Shown here in pieces: positions 32,867 through 42,246 of a DNA stretch of 64,000 nt (position 1 is the first letter of the stretch; every line of letters starts with the position of its first letter). The stretch lies in assembly GCF_000469135.2 (NCBI RefSeq), contig NZ_CP048117.1:1525501-1589500 (forward strand), given 5' to 3'. The DNA is from Bacillus sp. SB49 (GTDB taxonomy: Bacteria; Bacillota; Bacilli; Bacillales; Halobacillaceae). The position numbers and the translations under genes are program-made. The notes under the pieces are model-generated. The model was not told the origin of the DNA, did not search any database, and saw only the letters and a program-made list of their open reading frames with translations.

Positions 32867-33727
32867 TTAAGAATCATTTGATTTCAAGAGAAATAACGAA
32901 ATTTCCGGCTGACAAAGGAAACGGTAAGGCAGCCGTGTCGTTCCGATGCCTCTGCTCACGTACAAATCGAGTCCCTGTTCCAAGCGGTAATGACCTTCGA
33001 CATATTTCTCCGCATAGGGAGGGGTGACCATGTACCCGTAAAACGGCAGCTGCACTTGTCCTCCATGGCTGTGACCGGAAAGTTGAAGGTCGATCGGGTA
33101 GCGTTGATAGTCGTCGGCAACATCCGGCTCATGAACCATCAGGAGTGTGAATAAATCCTCTGGAATACGGTTCAATGCTTTTTCAATATCCGGTTTCCCC
33201 AGCATCACATCGTCCAAACCTGCAAGGGCAAAAGATGCAGACCCATTTCGAATGAGGATGTGTTCGTTCTGCAAAAGTTGGAAGCCGCCCTGGTCCATCA
33301 CGTCCCGGATTTTGTCTGTACCGTAACCACCATGGTCGTGGTTTCCGTAAATCCAGTACTTCCCGCGTTTAGCTTCCAGTTTCCTGAGCACCTGCACAAG
33401 CTCCACAGGATAATCGTACGTGTGGGGTTTATCGACGAGATCGCCGGTAAAAAGCAGGAGGTCGGGCTCGTACCCATTGATGGTCTCTGAAAGCTTGTTT
33501 AATTGGTTTATATCATAATGGAACCCGAGATGGGTATCGGAGAACTGGAGAACTTTGAAATTGTGGAAAGCTCTCGGAATTTTTTCGCTTGTAATCGAAT
33601 AGGTTTTTGTCTGAAGCATGTGAGGCTCGAGATAACGGGCATACGAGTATCCAAAAGCGCCGATCCCGAGAATGCCTGCTGTACCGGATAACACGCGTTT
33701 CAGAAAGGTTCTACGACTCATTTTCAT
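32867..33727 (-). CDS. ykuE: Tat-exported metallophosphoesterase YkuE
   Basis: A 286-residue calcineurin-like phosphoesterase. The N-terminus carries a twin-arginine signal (SRRTFLKRVL followed by a hydrophobic stretch), as known for YkuE, a Tat substrate in B. subtilis. The metal motifs are all there: FSDTHLG (DxH), FTGDLVD (GDxxD), YGNHDHGGYG (GNHD), MVHEPDV and SGHSHGGQ. It hydrolyses phosphate esters outside the membrane, probably bound to the cell wall. ATG at 33727 follows GGGGGAG. No tatAC genes are in the window. Confidence 0.92.
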   Translation of the reverse strand: MKMSRRTFLKRVLSGTAGILGIGAFGYSYARYLEPHMLQTKTYSITSEKIPRAFHNFKVLQFSDTHLGFHYDINQLNKLSETINGYEPDLLLFTGDLVDKPHTYDYPVELVQVLRKLEAKRGKYWIYGNHDHGGYGTDKIRDVMDQGGFQLLQNEHILIRNGSASFALAGLDDVMLGKPDIEKALNRIPEDLFTLLMVHEPDVADDYQRYPIDLQLSGHSHGGQVQLPFYGYMVTPPYAEKYVEGHYRLEQGLDLYVSRGIGTTRLPYRFLCQPEISLFLLKSNDS

Positions 33728-33872
33728 AGCAGCACTCCCCCGAATTCTTCCGCCATTATATCACGAAACGAAAAAAAAATTCGTCGAAAATACCGCGTTT
33801 TTTATAAAATGAACAGGAATTCATTTTATGCGTGTAGAAAGATATGTAAGAGGAAAAGAGGAGGAATTTGTC

Positions 33873-34637
33873 ATGAAGAACGAAGTAGTCATTGTCACGG
33901 GAGGATCGAGCGGGATGGGGCTCCATATGGCTAAATGTTTCGTGGAGGCAGGAGCAAAGGTCGCCATTGCCGGTAGAAACGAAGAACGTCTGGAAGCGGC
34001 GCGGAAGGAAATTGCACAAGGAAAGGAAGATGACGTCCTTACCATTCAGATGGATGTGCGAGAAGTGGAAGATGCAGAGAGAATGGTCGCTGAAACTGTA
34101 AGCGCTTTCGGTAAGGTGGATCATCTTGTTAATAATGCGGCAGGTAATTTCATCGTACCTGCGGAGGATTTATCGCCCAACGGCTGGAATGCGGTCATTA
34201 ACATTGTACTGAATGGTACCTTTTACTGCAGTCATGCCGTAGGAAATTACTGGATTGAAAACAAAATCAAAGGATCCATTCTGAATATTGTCGCTACATA
34301 TGCATGGGGAGCAGGGGCAGGAGTTATTCATTCCGCCTCGGCTAAAGCGGGGGTCCTTGCCATGACCCGCACGCTTGCTGTGGAGTGGGGAAGTAAGTAT
34401 GGTATAAGGGCGAACGCCATTGCCCCTGGGCCGATTGAGAGGACAGGTGGGGCAGACCGGTTGTTTCAGTCGGAGGAAGCGGCGGAGCGGACACTGAAGT
34501 CCGTACCTCTGAAGCGTCTCGGAACACCGGAAGAGATTGCGGCTCTCGCAAATTTTATTCTCTCAGAAGCTTCCTACATGAATGGTGAAGTGGTAACGCT
34601 GGACGGCGGACAGTGGCTGAACAAACATCCATTTTGA
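33873..34637 (+). CDS. fadH: 2,4-dienoyl-CoA reductase FadH (SDR type)
   Basis: A 254-residue SDR matching B. subtilis FadH (YkuF). TGGSSGMG binds NADPH; NNAAGNFIVPAEDLSPNGW and the unusual catalytic SASAKAGV (no classical Tyr before the Lys) are typical of dienoyl-CoA reductases. It reduces 2,4-dienoyl-CoA intermediates so that polyunsaturated fatty acids can enter beta-oxidation. The start at 33873 has GAGGAGG upstream. A 13-of-14 match to the CcpA cre consensus lies inside the gene at 34097-34110. It is divergent from ykuE, as in B. subtilis. Confidence 0.9.
   Translation: MKNEVVIVTGGSSGMGLHMAKCFVEAGAKVAIAGRNEERLEAARKEIAQGKEDDVLTIQMDVREVEDAERMVAETVSAFGKVDHLVNNAAGNFIVPAEDLSPNGWNAVINIVLNGTFYCSHAVGNYWIENKIKGSILNIVATYAWGAGAGVIHSASAKAGVLAMTRTLAVEWGSKYGIRANAIAPGPIERTGGADRLFQSEEAAERTLKSVPLKRLGTPEEIAALANFILSEASYMNGEVVTLDGGQWLNKHPF
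34097..34110 (+). promoter_or_regulatory. cre-like sequence inside fadH
   Basis: TGTAAGCGCTTTCG matches TGWAARCGYTWNCW at 13 of 14 positions, including the central CG and the palindromic arms. CcpA can block elongation from sites inside genes, and carbon control of fatty acid breakdown makes sense. Confidence 0.4.
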
Positions 34638-34645
34638 TTCACATA

Positions 34646-34687
34646 GAAAAAGGTTCAGAACCGTCATCCGGCTCTGAACCTTTTTTT
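34646..34687. terminator. Bidirectional terminator
   Basis: AAAAAGGTTCAGA and TCTGAACCTTTTT form a perfect stem with inner CCGG-type pairing between fadH and the hemolysin III-type gene. Confidence 0.9.
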
Positions 34688-34709
34688 ATGTGCTGATGGA
34701 ACGATCACT

Positions 34710-35354
34710 TCAACCGATGATATAGAAGAATACCGTAAAGAAGTGCAGGATCGACCCACCGAGGACGAACAAGTGCCAAACCATATGGTGATAGGTGAAA
34801 CTGCGCCATACATAGAAAATTGCACCGATGGAATACAAGACGCCTCCGACGACGAGGTACGTGATGCCGGCGGCTGGAACCTGAGCGGTAAGCGGACCCC
34901 AGGCAAGAACGATAAGCCAGCCCATCAGTACATAGAAAACGGTGGACATTACAACAAAACGTTTGACGAAGAATACCTTAAACAGAATACCGAGAACCGC
35001 AAGCCCCCATACGATGCCGAACAGAGTCCAACCGAGCGCTCCTCTTAATGGGACGAGCAGAATCGGGGTATAGGTGCCGGCAATGAATAAATAAATCGCC
35101 GAGTGATCAAAGATTTCAAACAGGTCCTTTGCTTTCCCTGGAGGAAAACTGTGGACGAGTGTCGAAGAAACATATAAGACGAGCATGGATACACCGTATA
35201 TCGTCACACTTGTTATGTGCCATGCATTGCCGCCGATACTTGCGAACACAATCAGAAGGACGAGCATGGCAGCACTCAGGACAGCCCCTATCCCGTGCGT
35301 CACAGCATTCGCTATTTCCTCGCGTTTCGAGAAGGTGTGTGTCATCATTTCCAT
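34710..35354 (-). CDS. Hemolysin III / PAQR-family membrane protein
   Basis: A 214-residue protein with seven hydrophobic helices. The family residues are seen as ANAVTHGIGAVLS, SSTLVHSFPP, FEIFDHSAIYLFIAGTYTP and the final HHMVWHLFVLGGSILHF, supplying the Ser/His/Asp/His zinc-site residues of the PAQR/CREST fold. Homologues have been linked to membrane energetics; haemolysis is not a general property. ATG at 35354 follows GGAGTGG. The gene is not in the B. subtilis yku order here, so it is an insertion relative to that genome. Confidence 0.88.
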   Translation of the reverse strand: MEMMTHTFSKREEIANAVTHGIGAVLSAAMLVLLIVFASIGGNAWHITSVTIYGVSMLVLYVSSTLVHSFPPGKAKDLFEIFDHSAIYLFIAGTYTPILLVPLRGALGWTLFGIVWGLAVLGILFKVFFVKRFVVMSTVFYVLMGWLIVLAWGPLTAQVPAAGITYLVVGGVLYSIGAIFYVWRSFTYHHMVWHLFVLGGSILHFFTVFFYIIG

Positions 35355-35600
35355 CTATTCCACTCCAATACTATCAGGTGTGTTCATTATACGCCTATAA
35401 AAGTGATTTATAAAGGGAAGCAGAAAGAAGAGGTTTGATGTTATCCAAATAGTGGGTAATAGATAGTCGTCCGAATGCGTCAGAGAGAGAGAATTGTCGG
35501 AAATTGCGGTTCGTGATCAGGCTTGATCTATGTTAAACTATGTAATGGTTCCTTAGAGCGTCTCTTTCTGCTCCTTCAGATGTTGAACAAAGGAGTGAAC

Positions 35601-36077
35601 ATGATTATGGTAAGTATAGAAGAAACAGAAACATTGAGGATCCCTCTCGTATCAGAGATCATGATCCCATCAGAGAAGGTCGCCCACGTGCAGGTAGGCA
35701 ATCCTTTGGAGCACGCGCTGCTAGTCCTCGTGAAATCAGGCTATTCTGCAGTTCCTGTACTGGACCCTACGTACAAATTCCAAGGGGTGATCAGTAAGAC
35801 AAAGATACTGGAGGAAACGTTGGGAATGGAAAGGTTCGAGCTTCATCACTTATCGGATATCAAGGTGTCGGAAGTGATGGATAAAGAGGTACCGTGCCTT
35901 AAACAGGACGATACGATGATCGATGCCCTTCATAAACTGATTGATTTTCCTTTTGTCTGCGTCACCAATCCGGAAGGCGAATTTGACGGAATCGTCACCC
36001 GCCGCACAATACTAAAACAATTCAGCAAACACTACCACGAAACCTTCAAACACACGATGAACGGATCGAATGCATAA
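35601..36077 (+). CDS. darB: CBS-domain c-di-AMP receptor DarB (YkuL/CbpB)
   Basis: A 158-residue protein made of two CBS motifs, with the conserved VAHVQVGNPLEHALLVLVKSGYSAVPVLDP of the first and DIKVSEVMDKEVP leading into the second. This fits B. subtilis DarB and Listeria CbpB. There it binds c-di-AMP and, when unbound, activates the (p)ppGpp synthetase Rel and pyruvate carboxylase. ATG at 35601 has AAAGGAG 5 nt upstream; ATG 35607 is equally possible. The frame extends 78 nt further upstream without a site. A terminator follows. Confidence 0.88.
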   Translation: MIMVSIEETETLRIPLVSEIMIPSEKVAHVQVGNPLEHALLVLVKSGYSAVPVLDPTYKFQGVISKTKILEETLGMERFELHHLSDIKVSEVMDKEVPCLKQDDTMIDALHKLIDFPFVCVTNPEGEFDGIVTRRTILKQFSKHYHETFKHTMNGSNA

Positions 36078-36091
36078 TACAAAAACTATAC

Positions 36092-36129
36092 CGGAATAGA
36101 TGGCATCTTCCTGATGTCATCTATTTTTT
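36092..36129 (+). terminator. Terminator after darB
   Basis: AATAGATGGCATC and GATGTCATCTATT pair with one wobble; six T follow. Confidence 0.8.
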
Positions 36130-36173
36130 GTAGTATAGTAAAAGCGATTACATAGATAAAGGGGATGAATCCT

Positions 36174-37646
36174 TTGCAGAAAAACAGACAGAGAAGGGGA
36201 CTCGTCCTTGCTTCGATTATGCTTGCCATGTTCCTGGCAGCCATCGAAGCGACGATCGTTTCGACGGCTATGCCGAGCATCGTGGCCGACCTTGGTGGGT
36301 TCAGCTTGTACAGCTGGGTATTCTCCGCCTACTTATTGACCAATGCCTCTACGGTTCTGCTGTTCGGCAGACTGTCCGATGTTTATGGTCGAAAACCGAT
36401 TTTCATGGTCGGAATCAGCTTGTTTTTAACGGGAGCGGTCATTAGTGCACTTTCTCCTTCTATGGAAGTATTGATCGTGGCAAGGCTTGTTCAAGGACTC
36501 GGAGCGGGTGCTTTGATGCCGATTGCGACGACGATTGTAGGCGATATCTACACGAAAGAGGAGCGGGCGAAGATCCAAGGCTACCTCTCGAGCGTCTGGG
36601 GGATTTCTGCTGTTACAGGTCCTGTTCTGGGCGGTTTTTTTGTGGATATACTCAGCTGGCATTACGTATTTTGGATGAATATACCGCTCGGCCTGCTGGC
36701 TCTCGCAGGTATCCTGCTTTTCTTTAAGGAGGAAAAGGTCAAAGAAAAGCGTTCGGTCGACTGGACAGGGTCGCTACTGGTGGTCGTTACCATCAGTACT
36801 GTCATGATTATCCTTGTAGAAGGAGGTACGGGACTCGAGTGGAGCTCGCTTCCAATTGCCGGACTTGCTGCTGCAGCTTCAGCGGGGGCTTTGAGTTTTG
36901 TCTTTCATGAGAGAAGAATAGCAGACCCGATGATTCCGGTCGAGTTATGGAAGATCCCTTCCATCCGCTACGCCAACCTCACTTCTCTCACGACAGGAAT
37001 GATTCTGATCGGCGTCAGCAGCTACCTGCCTGCATTCGTCCAGGGAGTAATGGAGCAGTCTGCGACCGTTGCGGGCTTCACCTTGACGACTATGTCGATC
37101 GGCTGGCCGATTGCTTCGACGGCTGCAGGACGTCTCATCCTGAAAATAGGATATAGACCAACCGCATGGATCGGAGGAGTTTCCCTTATTATCGGGGGAG
37201 CGGTCTTTACCATGCTTACACCTGATAAAGGTCCGTGGTTCGCCGCCTGTGCTTCATTGTTCATCGGGATTGGAATGGGTCTGACGTCGACCTCTTTCAT
37301 TGTGTCCATTCAAAATGCCGTGCCTTGGAAGCAGCGGGGGATCGCGACAGCAACCAATATGTTCATGAGGACGATCGGCAGTGCCGTGGGGGCGGCACTC
37401 TTAGGAGGCCTCCTGAACAGCCGGCTTGCAGGTACGATCAAGGAAGCAGGCTTAGCTGATTCGCTCGGAGTCGATTCCGCCAATTCCCTGCTTAGGGAAG
37501 AAAGCCGGGGCGATTTAACGACGGAGGAGCTTCGTGTTTTGCAGGACGGACTCACGGACGGCCTGCACCTTGTTTACATCGGTTTATTGGTGCTCGCCAT
37601 TGTCAGTTTTCTTTTAATTCTGCAACTTCCGAAAAAAGAGGATTGA
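36174..37646 (+). CDS. MFS multidrug exporter, EmrB/QacA (DHA2) type
   Basis: A 490-residue, 14-helix exporter. It has AIEATIVSTAMPSIVADLGG (motif D1 of DHA2), LTNASTVLLFGRLSDVYGRKP (motif A), RLVQGLGAGALMP and GPVLGGFFVD (motif C). It exports drugs or other toxic compounds in exchange for protons. The start is taken as TTG 36174, because AAAGGGG then lies 8 nt upstream; an in-frame ATG at 36165 directly abuts that site. It replaces the ykuN-P flavodoxin genes found near here in B. subtilis. The substrate is unknown. Confidence 0.88.
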   Translation: MQKNRQRRGLVLASIMLAMFLAAIEATIVSTAMPSIVADLGGFSLYSWVFSAYLLTNASTVLLFGRLSDVYGRKPIFMVGISLFLTGAVISALSPSMEVLIVARLVQGLGAGALMPIATTIVGDIYTKEERAKIQGYLSSVWGISAVTGPVLGGFFVDILSWHYVFWMNIPLGLLALAGILLFFKEEKVKEKRSVDWTGSLLVVVTISTVMIILVEGGTGLEWSSLPIAGLAAAASAGALSFVFHERRIADPMIPVELWKIPSIRYANLTSLTTGMILIGVSSYLPAFVQGVMEQSATVAGFTLTTMSIGWPIASTAAGRLILKIGYRPTAWIGGVSLIIGGAVFTMLTPDKGPWFAACASLFIGIGMGLTSTSFIVSIQNAVPWKQRGIATATNMFMRTIGSAVGAALLGGLLNSRLAGTIKEAGLADSLGVDSANSLLREESRGDLTTEELRVLQDGLTDGLHLVYIGLLVLAIVSFLLILQLPKKED

Positions 37647-37707
37647 AATTAGGCACGGTGCTTTGATAAAGTAAAGGGGGAAAGAAATACATAGAGGAGG
37701 AAACAAC

Positions 37708-38427
37708 ATGAAGCAGATGGACGCTAATGAAATCATTTCATTCATTTCAAATAGCAAGAAATCAACACCGGTCAAAGTTTACGTCAAAGGGAGCGATCTT
37801 GAAAGTATCGAATTCGGAGAAGAAGTGCAGGATTTCGTCTCCGGTACTTCCGGCGTCCTTTTCGGAGAGTGGAAAGTCATTAAATCGGTTCTTGATGCAA
37901 ACGAGTCTAAGATTGCGGATTATGTAATAGAGAATGACCGCCGTAATTCCGCGATTCCGCTGCTGGATATGAAAGATATCAATGCCCGTATCGAGCCTGG
38001 TGCTATCATCCGCGACCAAGTAGAGATCGGAGATGGAGCCGTCATCATGTTCGGTGCCATGATCAATATCGGTTCTGTAATCGGGGAAGGTACGATGATC
38101 GATATGAACGTGGTTCTTGGAGGACGCGCAACAGTAGGGAAGAACTGCCACATCGGTGCTGGAGCCGTACTTGCAGGTGTTATTGAGCCGCCATCCGCTA
38201 AACCGGTTGTTATCGAGGATGGCGTTGTCATCGGTGCGAACGCTGTAGTACTGGAGGGAGTAACCGTCGGTGAAGGTGCTGTTGTTGCTGCCGGAGCGAT
38301 TGTAACGGAGGATGTTCCGCCGAATACACTTGTTGCCGGTACCCCTGCGAAAGTTCTTAAGGAAATCGATGATCAGACGAAGTCGAAAACCGAGATCAAG
38401 CAGGAACTGCGTAAACTGGACAATTAA
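37708..38427 (+). CDS. dapH: Tetrahydrodipicolinate N-acetyltransferase DapH
   Basis: A 239-residue left-handed beta-helix acetyltransferase. An N-terminal alpha domain ([14 protein letters not shown]) is followed by hexapeptide repeats from residue 92 on ([19 protein letters not shown], then [15 protein letters not shown]), with [11 protein letters not shown] the conserved loop of the family and [11 protein letters not shown] at the end. It N-acetylates tetrahydrodipicolinate with acetyl-CoA, the first step of the acetylase branch to meso-DAP and lysine. ATG follows GAGGAGG. It is coupled with the deacetylase gene ykuR and functionally with patA. Confidence 0.94.
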   Translation: MKQMDANEIISFISNSKKSTPVKVYVKGSDLESIEFGEEVQDFVSGTSGVLFGEWKVIKSVLDANESKIADYVIENDRRNSAIPLLDMKDINARIEPGAIIRDQVEIGDGAVIMFGAMINIGSVIGEGTMIDMNVVLGGRATVGKNCHIGAGAVLAGVIEPPSAKPVVIEDGVVIGANAVVLEGVTVGEGAVVAAGAIVTEDVPPNTLVAGTPAKVLKEIDDQTKSKTEIKQELRKLDN

Positions 38428-38438
38428 TTTAACGAATT

Positions 38439-38472
38439 ACAGGGCCTTGCTGGCAAAGCAAGGCCTTTCTTA
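38439..38472 (+). terminator. Attenuator-like hairpin between dapH and ykuR
   Basis: GGGCCTTGC and GCAAGGCC form a strong stem, followed by TTTCTT. It sits 15 nt before the next ribosome site in an otherwise single operon, so it may reduce the amount of the second transcript. Confidence 0.6.
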
Positions 38473-38487
38473 TAAGGAGGAACCACC

Positions 38488-39603
38488 ATGCAGCAAGAGC
38501 AGTTGACAGCTGTGCGAAGAGAATTACATCGTATTCCGGAGCTCGGCTTTCAGGAATTTGAAACCCAGCGTTATTTATTGAACTATATTGCCGGGCTTCC
38601 TCAGGAGGCTTTGGTTGTTGAGACATGGAGGACCGGAATTTTTGTCAGAGTCAGAGGAACTGTAGGAGCGAAGACAATCGGCTACCGGGCCGACATGGAC
38701 GGATTACCGTTGACGGAGCAGACCGGCTATGACTTTGCCTCGGAATACCCGGGGAGGATGCACGCGTGTGGACACGATTTCCATATGACCATCGCGCTCG
38801 GGGCTCTCACCCGTCTGGCGGAAAAGCCGACAGAAGATGATGTCGTGTTTCTTTTCCAACCTGCAGAGGAAGGGCCGGGCGGTGCGGAGCCGATGATGCA
38901 GGCGGAGGAAATGAAATCCTTCCGTCCGGACGTCCTGTTCGGGCTTCATATTGCACCGGAACTGCCTGTCGGGACAGTATCTTCCAAACCAGGTCTCCTG
39001 TTTGCCAATACAAGTGAGCTGTTTATCGATTTTCACGGACTTGGAGGGCATGCAGCATTTCCGCATCTGACACGGGATATGGTGGTCAGTGCCAGTACAT
39101 TCGTGACCCACTTGCAGCAGATTGTCGCGAGAAGAGTCGATCCACTGGACAGTGCCGTCATCACGATCGGGAAAGTGGAAGCAGGCACGGTGCAGAACAT
39201 CGTCGCTGAAACGGCCCGTCTGGAAGGGACGATCCGTACATTATCACCTGAGGCGATGGACCGGGTGAAGAAAGAGATCGAAAAAGTGGCCACAGGATTT
39301 GAAATTGCTGATGACTGTCGAATTCACATCGATTACGGATCAAACTACCATCAAGTATTCAATAACGACACATACGTGAAGCAGTTCCGAGGAATTGTAG
39401 AACAATCGGATTACCAATACAAAGAAGCTTTGATGGCCATGACAGGAGAAGATTTTGGATATATGATCAAAGAAATTCCTGGTTTTATGTTCTGGCTCGG
39501 TGTAGAGTCTGATGCCGGCCTGCATCATGCAACGCTGAAACCTAAAGAGACAGCACTCACCGTCGGTGTGGATGTTGTCGAACAAACGATCCGCGGACTA
39601 TAG
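38488..39603 (+). CDS. ykuR: N-acetyldiaminopimelate deacetylase YkuR
   Basis: A 371-residue M20-family metallohydrolase. The metal-binding sites are [18 protein letters not shown], the Glu pair in [19 protein letters not shown], and a late His in LHHATLKP. A lid/dimerisation domain with [10 protein letters not shown] lies in between. It removes the acetyl group from N-acetyl-LL-DAP after PatA has acted. ATG at 38488 lies behind AAGGAGG. The length and neighbour dapH match B. subtilis YkuR. Confidence 0.92.
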   Translation: MQQEQLTAVRRELHRIPELGFQEFETQRYLLNYIAGLPQEALVVETWRTGIFVRVRGTVGAKTIGYRADMDGLPLTEQTGYDFASEYPGRMHACGHDFHMTIALGALTRLAEKPTEDDVVFLFQPAEEGPGGAEPMMQAEEMKSFRPDVLFGLHIAPELPVGTVSSKPGLLFANTSELFIDFHGLGGHAAFPHLTRDMVVSASTFVTHLQQIVARRVDPLDSAVITIGKVEAGTVQNIVAETARLEGTIRTLSPEAMDRVKKEIEKVATGFEIADDCRIHIDYGSNYHQVFNNDTYVKQFRGIVEQSDYQYKEALMAMTGEDFGYMIKEIPGFMFWLGVESDAGLHHATLKPKETALTVGVDVVEQTIRGL

Positions 39604-39676
39604 ATACCCATGCATACCTGCTATATACAAGCAAACAATAAAGTAGGCTTGATGTATGCAGGAGGAGGGTTTGCGG

Positions 39677-40966
39677 ATGGAATCCACCATAAAATTAATC
39701 GCCGTTGCATTATTGATTGCATTGACGGCATTTTTCGTTGCCAGTGAGTTTGCTATCGTTAAGGTAAGAAGGACGCGTTTGGAAGCGAAAGCGCAGGAAG
39801 GAAACAAGCGGGCTGAGATGGCGCTGAAGATCGTCCGAAACTTGAACTATTATTTATCTGCCTGCCAGCTGGGCATTACGATTACGGCGCTGGGTCTAGG
39901 GTGGCTCGGTGAACCGACACTTGAAGTGCTGCTCCATCCACTTTTCGGTTCCCTTTCGCTGCCGGCAGGCTTTACAAATACGCTTTCCTTCGCTGTCGCT
40001 TTCTTTGTCATCACTTTCCTCCATGTTGTTTTAGGAGAGCTGGCACCGAAAACCGTAGCGATACAAAAAGCGGAACAGCTGAGTCTGCGTCTGGCGCGGC
40101 CGCTTCTCCTTTATAGTAAAATTATGTACCCTCTGATCGTTCTTTTGAACGGATCAGCTAATCTGCTTGTCCGCCTGCTCGGATTTGGAGTCGTCAAGGA
40201 ATCGGAAGAGGTACACTCGGAAGAAGAACTCCGCCATATTTTGACGAAAAGTTACCAGAGCGGAGAAATCAACCACTCCGAGTTCACGTATGTAGACAGG
40301 ATATTTGAATTTGACAATCGAATGGCGAAGGAAATCATGGTGCCGAGGACAGAGGTGGTCGTCCTTGATGCTCACCAATCCATTGCCAGTGCTGAACGAG
40401 AAATGAAGCAGAACCGCTTTACCAGGTACCCGGTCGTGGACGGGGATAAAGACAACGTAATTGGTTTAATTCATATGAAGGAACTTTTATATGAAGACGG
40501 CTCCAAAGATATAAACATCCGGCCGTATATCCGCCCGATTATGAAGGTGTTCGAGAATGTACCTATTCAGGAAATACTCGTCAAGATGCAGAAAGAGCGG
40601 AGCCATATCGCTTTACTGATCGATGAGTACGGAGGTACTGCCGGTATCATCACGATTGAGGATATTATTGAGGAAATCGTCGGAGAAATCCGTGATGAGT
40701 TCGATGCTGCGGAGGAGAGAAATATCAAACGCCTGAAGAATGGTCACTTCCTTTTGGAAGGAAAGACGCCGCTTCAGGAAATCAATGACTACTTTGATCT
40801 CCACCTGACCGGACAGGATGTCGATACCATAGCAGGATGGGTCTATATGAAAGATTATGAAGCAGGACAAGGGACGGTGCTCGAAGCGGAGGATTATCAG
40901 TTCCGCGTGATCGGTGTCGACAGGGGGCAGATCAAAAAGGTGGAAGTGATCCGGGGTTACGAATAA
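39677..40966 (+). CDS. CNNM/HlyC-CorC-family membrane protein with CBS domains
   Basis: A 429-residue protein. It starts with a DUF21 (CNNM) membrane domain: four helices, with the diagnostic FVASEFAIVKVRRTRLE and LGWLGEPTLE. Two CBS domains (about residues 205-330: MVPRTEVVVLD, ITIEDIIEEIVGEI) and a C-terminal CorC_HlyC domain follow. CNNM/CorC proteins are involved in Mg2+ efflux or resistance. ATG at 39677 follows GGAGGAGG; the frame opens 21 nt earlier. A bidirectional terminator follows after about 70 nt. Confidence 0.9.
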   Translation: MESTIKLIAVALLIALTAFFVASEFAIVKVRRTRLEAKAQEGNKRAEMALKIVRNLNYYLSACQLGITITALGLGWLGEPTLEVLLHPLFGSLSLPAGFTNTLSFAVAFFVITFLHVVLGELAPKTVAIQKAEQLSLRLARPLLLYSKIMYPLIVLLNGSANLLVRLLGFGVVKESEEVHSEEELRHILTKSYQSGEINHSEFTYVDRIFEFDNRMAKEIMVPRTEVVVLDAHQSIASAEREMKQNRFTRYPVVDGDKDNVIGLIHMKELLYEDGSKDINIRPYIRPIMKVFENVPIQEILVKMQKERSHIALLIDEYGGTAGIITIEDIIEEIVGEIRDEFDAAEERNIKRLKNGHFLLEGKTPLQEINDYFDLHLTGQDVDTIAGWVYMKDYEAGQGTVLEAEDYQFRVIGVDRGQIKKVEVIRGYE

Positions 40967-41035
40967 AAGGTCCGGCCGGAGGGTCTTGAGAATTGAGAAT
41001 AGCATGAACAAGCGTATAGGACATTCCTTCGCCAA

Positions 41036-41067
41036 TAAAAAAAGACCCCATCAGGGTCTTTTTTTTA
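41036..41067. terminator. Bidirectional terminator
   Basis: AAAAAAAGACCC and GGGTCTTTTTTT form a stem with a short loop between the CNNM gene and the convergent MscS gene. Confidence 0.9.
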
Positions 41068-41904
41068 TGCTTCTTTGCGTATGTTAACTTGATGTGGGTA
41101 GGGGATTTCGATGCCGGCAGCGTCCAGGGCTTCCTTCATCGCTTTTCTCATATCGCGTTCCACTGCCCATTGTTCCATGTTCTCTGTCTTTCCGAGGATA
41201 CGGATAACGACATCGGAAGAACCAAGGCTTTGGACACCAAGGACGTTCGGACCTTCTTTGAAACGCTCATCGGATGCAAAGTCATCAGCCACCTTCTGAA
41301 GTACCGCCATAGCTTCGTCAATATTCTCGTCATAGCCGATGCCAATATCAACAAGGGCGCGCATATTTCCGCGGGAGTGGTTCGCCACGCCTGAAATGTT
41401 GCGGTTCGGTACGAAATTGAGCGTACCGTCAAAGCTGCGGATCTTCGTCGTGCGGATACCTACCTCTTCCACGACTCCGTCGTACCCGCCGGCAGTTACG
41501 TAATCATCGACTTCGACCTGACGCTCCAATAATAAGAAGAAACCGGTCACGATATCGGACACAAGTCCCTGCGCACCGAAACCGATCGCAAGTCCAAGGA
41601 TACCGGCACCGGCAAGAAGCGGTCCGATATTGATGTCGACAGCAGTGAGCAACATCATGATCAGAATGGCGATCAATACATAAGAAAATAAATTGACACA
41701 CAAACGATGAAGGGTTTTTGTGCGCCCCTCCGATAATTTCCGCTGTTGACCCATCCGATCGATTGCGGCACCGATCGCTTTCGAACCAAGCGGTTTGACG
41801 ATAGCAAACGCAATTAATAATACGATGATTTCCAAGCCGACAGAAATAAGGCTGTCCACCAGCTCTGCCGCATTAAATTTAAATCCCTCTTCAAAAATGT
41901 TCAA
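41065..41904 (-). CDS. MscS-family mechanosensitive channel (YkuT type)
   Basis: A 279-residue small-conductance mechanosensitive channel. Helices lie at about residues 16-38 and 65-85, and the pore helix holds LLAGAGILGLAIGFGAQGLVSDIVTGFF, the Gly/Ala-rich TM3 typical of MscS. The beta domain (VDDYVTAGGYDGVVEEVGIRTTKI) follows. It releases solutes on osmotic downshift, valuable for a salt-adapted cell. The start is TTG 41904, because AAGGAG lies 8 nt upstream; the TTG two codons earlier is too close. In B. subtilis ykuT also follows dapH-ykuR. Confidence 0.9.
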   Translation of the reverse strand: MNIFEEGFKFNAAELVDSLISVGLEIIVLLIAFAIVKPLGSKAIGAAIDRMGQQRKLSEGRTKTLHRLCVNLFSYVLIAILIMMLLTAVDINIGPLLAGAGILGLAIGFGAQGLVSDIVTGFFLLLERQVEVDDYVTAGGYDGVVEEVGIRTTKIRSFDGTLNFVPNRNISGVANHSRGNMRALVDIGIGYDENIDEAMAVLQKVADDFASDERFKEGPNVLGVQSLGSSDVVIRILGKTENMEQWAVERDMRKAMKEALDAAGIEIPYPHQVNIRKEA

Positions 41905-42246
41905 AGTCAAAACTCCTTCCTGTCTTCCAATTTCTACTGCTCCTACATAGGATATCGGAAATCACAGGGGGATTTCAACGATTAAGAATGAATTTGTAGA
42001 TAGATGTCGAATGCTTGCTGCCGTATTCCTTCCTTTTTCAGCCTTTCTCAGCATTTCTTATTACCACAGGGTGTATCGTTCTTCCACAATAAGATGGAAT
42101 TCTTAGAAAGTTGTTTTAAGGTAAAGGACAGAAAATTTTAAAAATTGGGTCGAATAGGTGGAAAAATATTTCGATACCCGATATATTTATAGTTATGTTC
42201 CGAAACAAATTTCCCATCGGACGATAAACAAAAAGGAGGGGCATCT
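41905..42246. other. 342-nt gap before yknU, no gene seen
   Basis: AT-rich in its right half, with several -10-like words (TATATT near 42183, TATGTT near 42194) but no convincing -35 at correct spacing. A 10-codon frame at 42195-42227 has no ribosome site. It must hold the promoters of the divergent mscS and yknU genes. No terminator or riboswitch fold was recognised. Confidence 0.5.

Noticed and set aside
42195-42227. Ten-codon frame before yknU as a leader peptide
   Set aside because: No ribosome binding site and no terminator/antiterminator pair follow.
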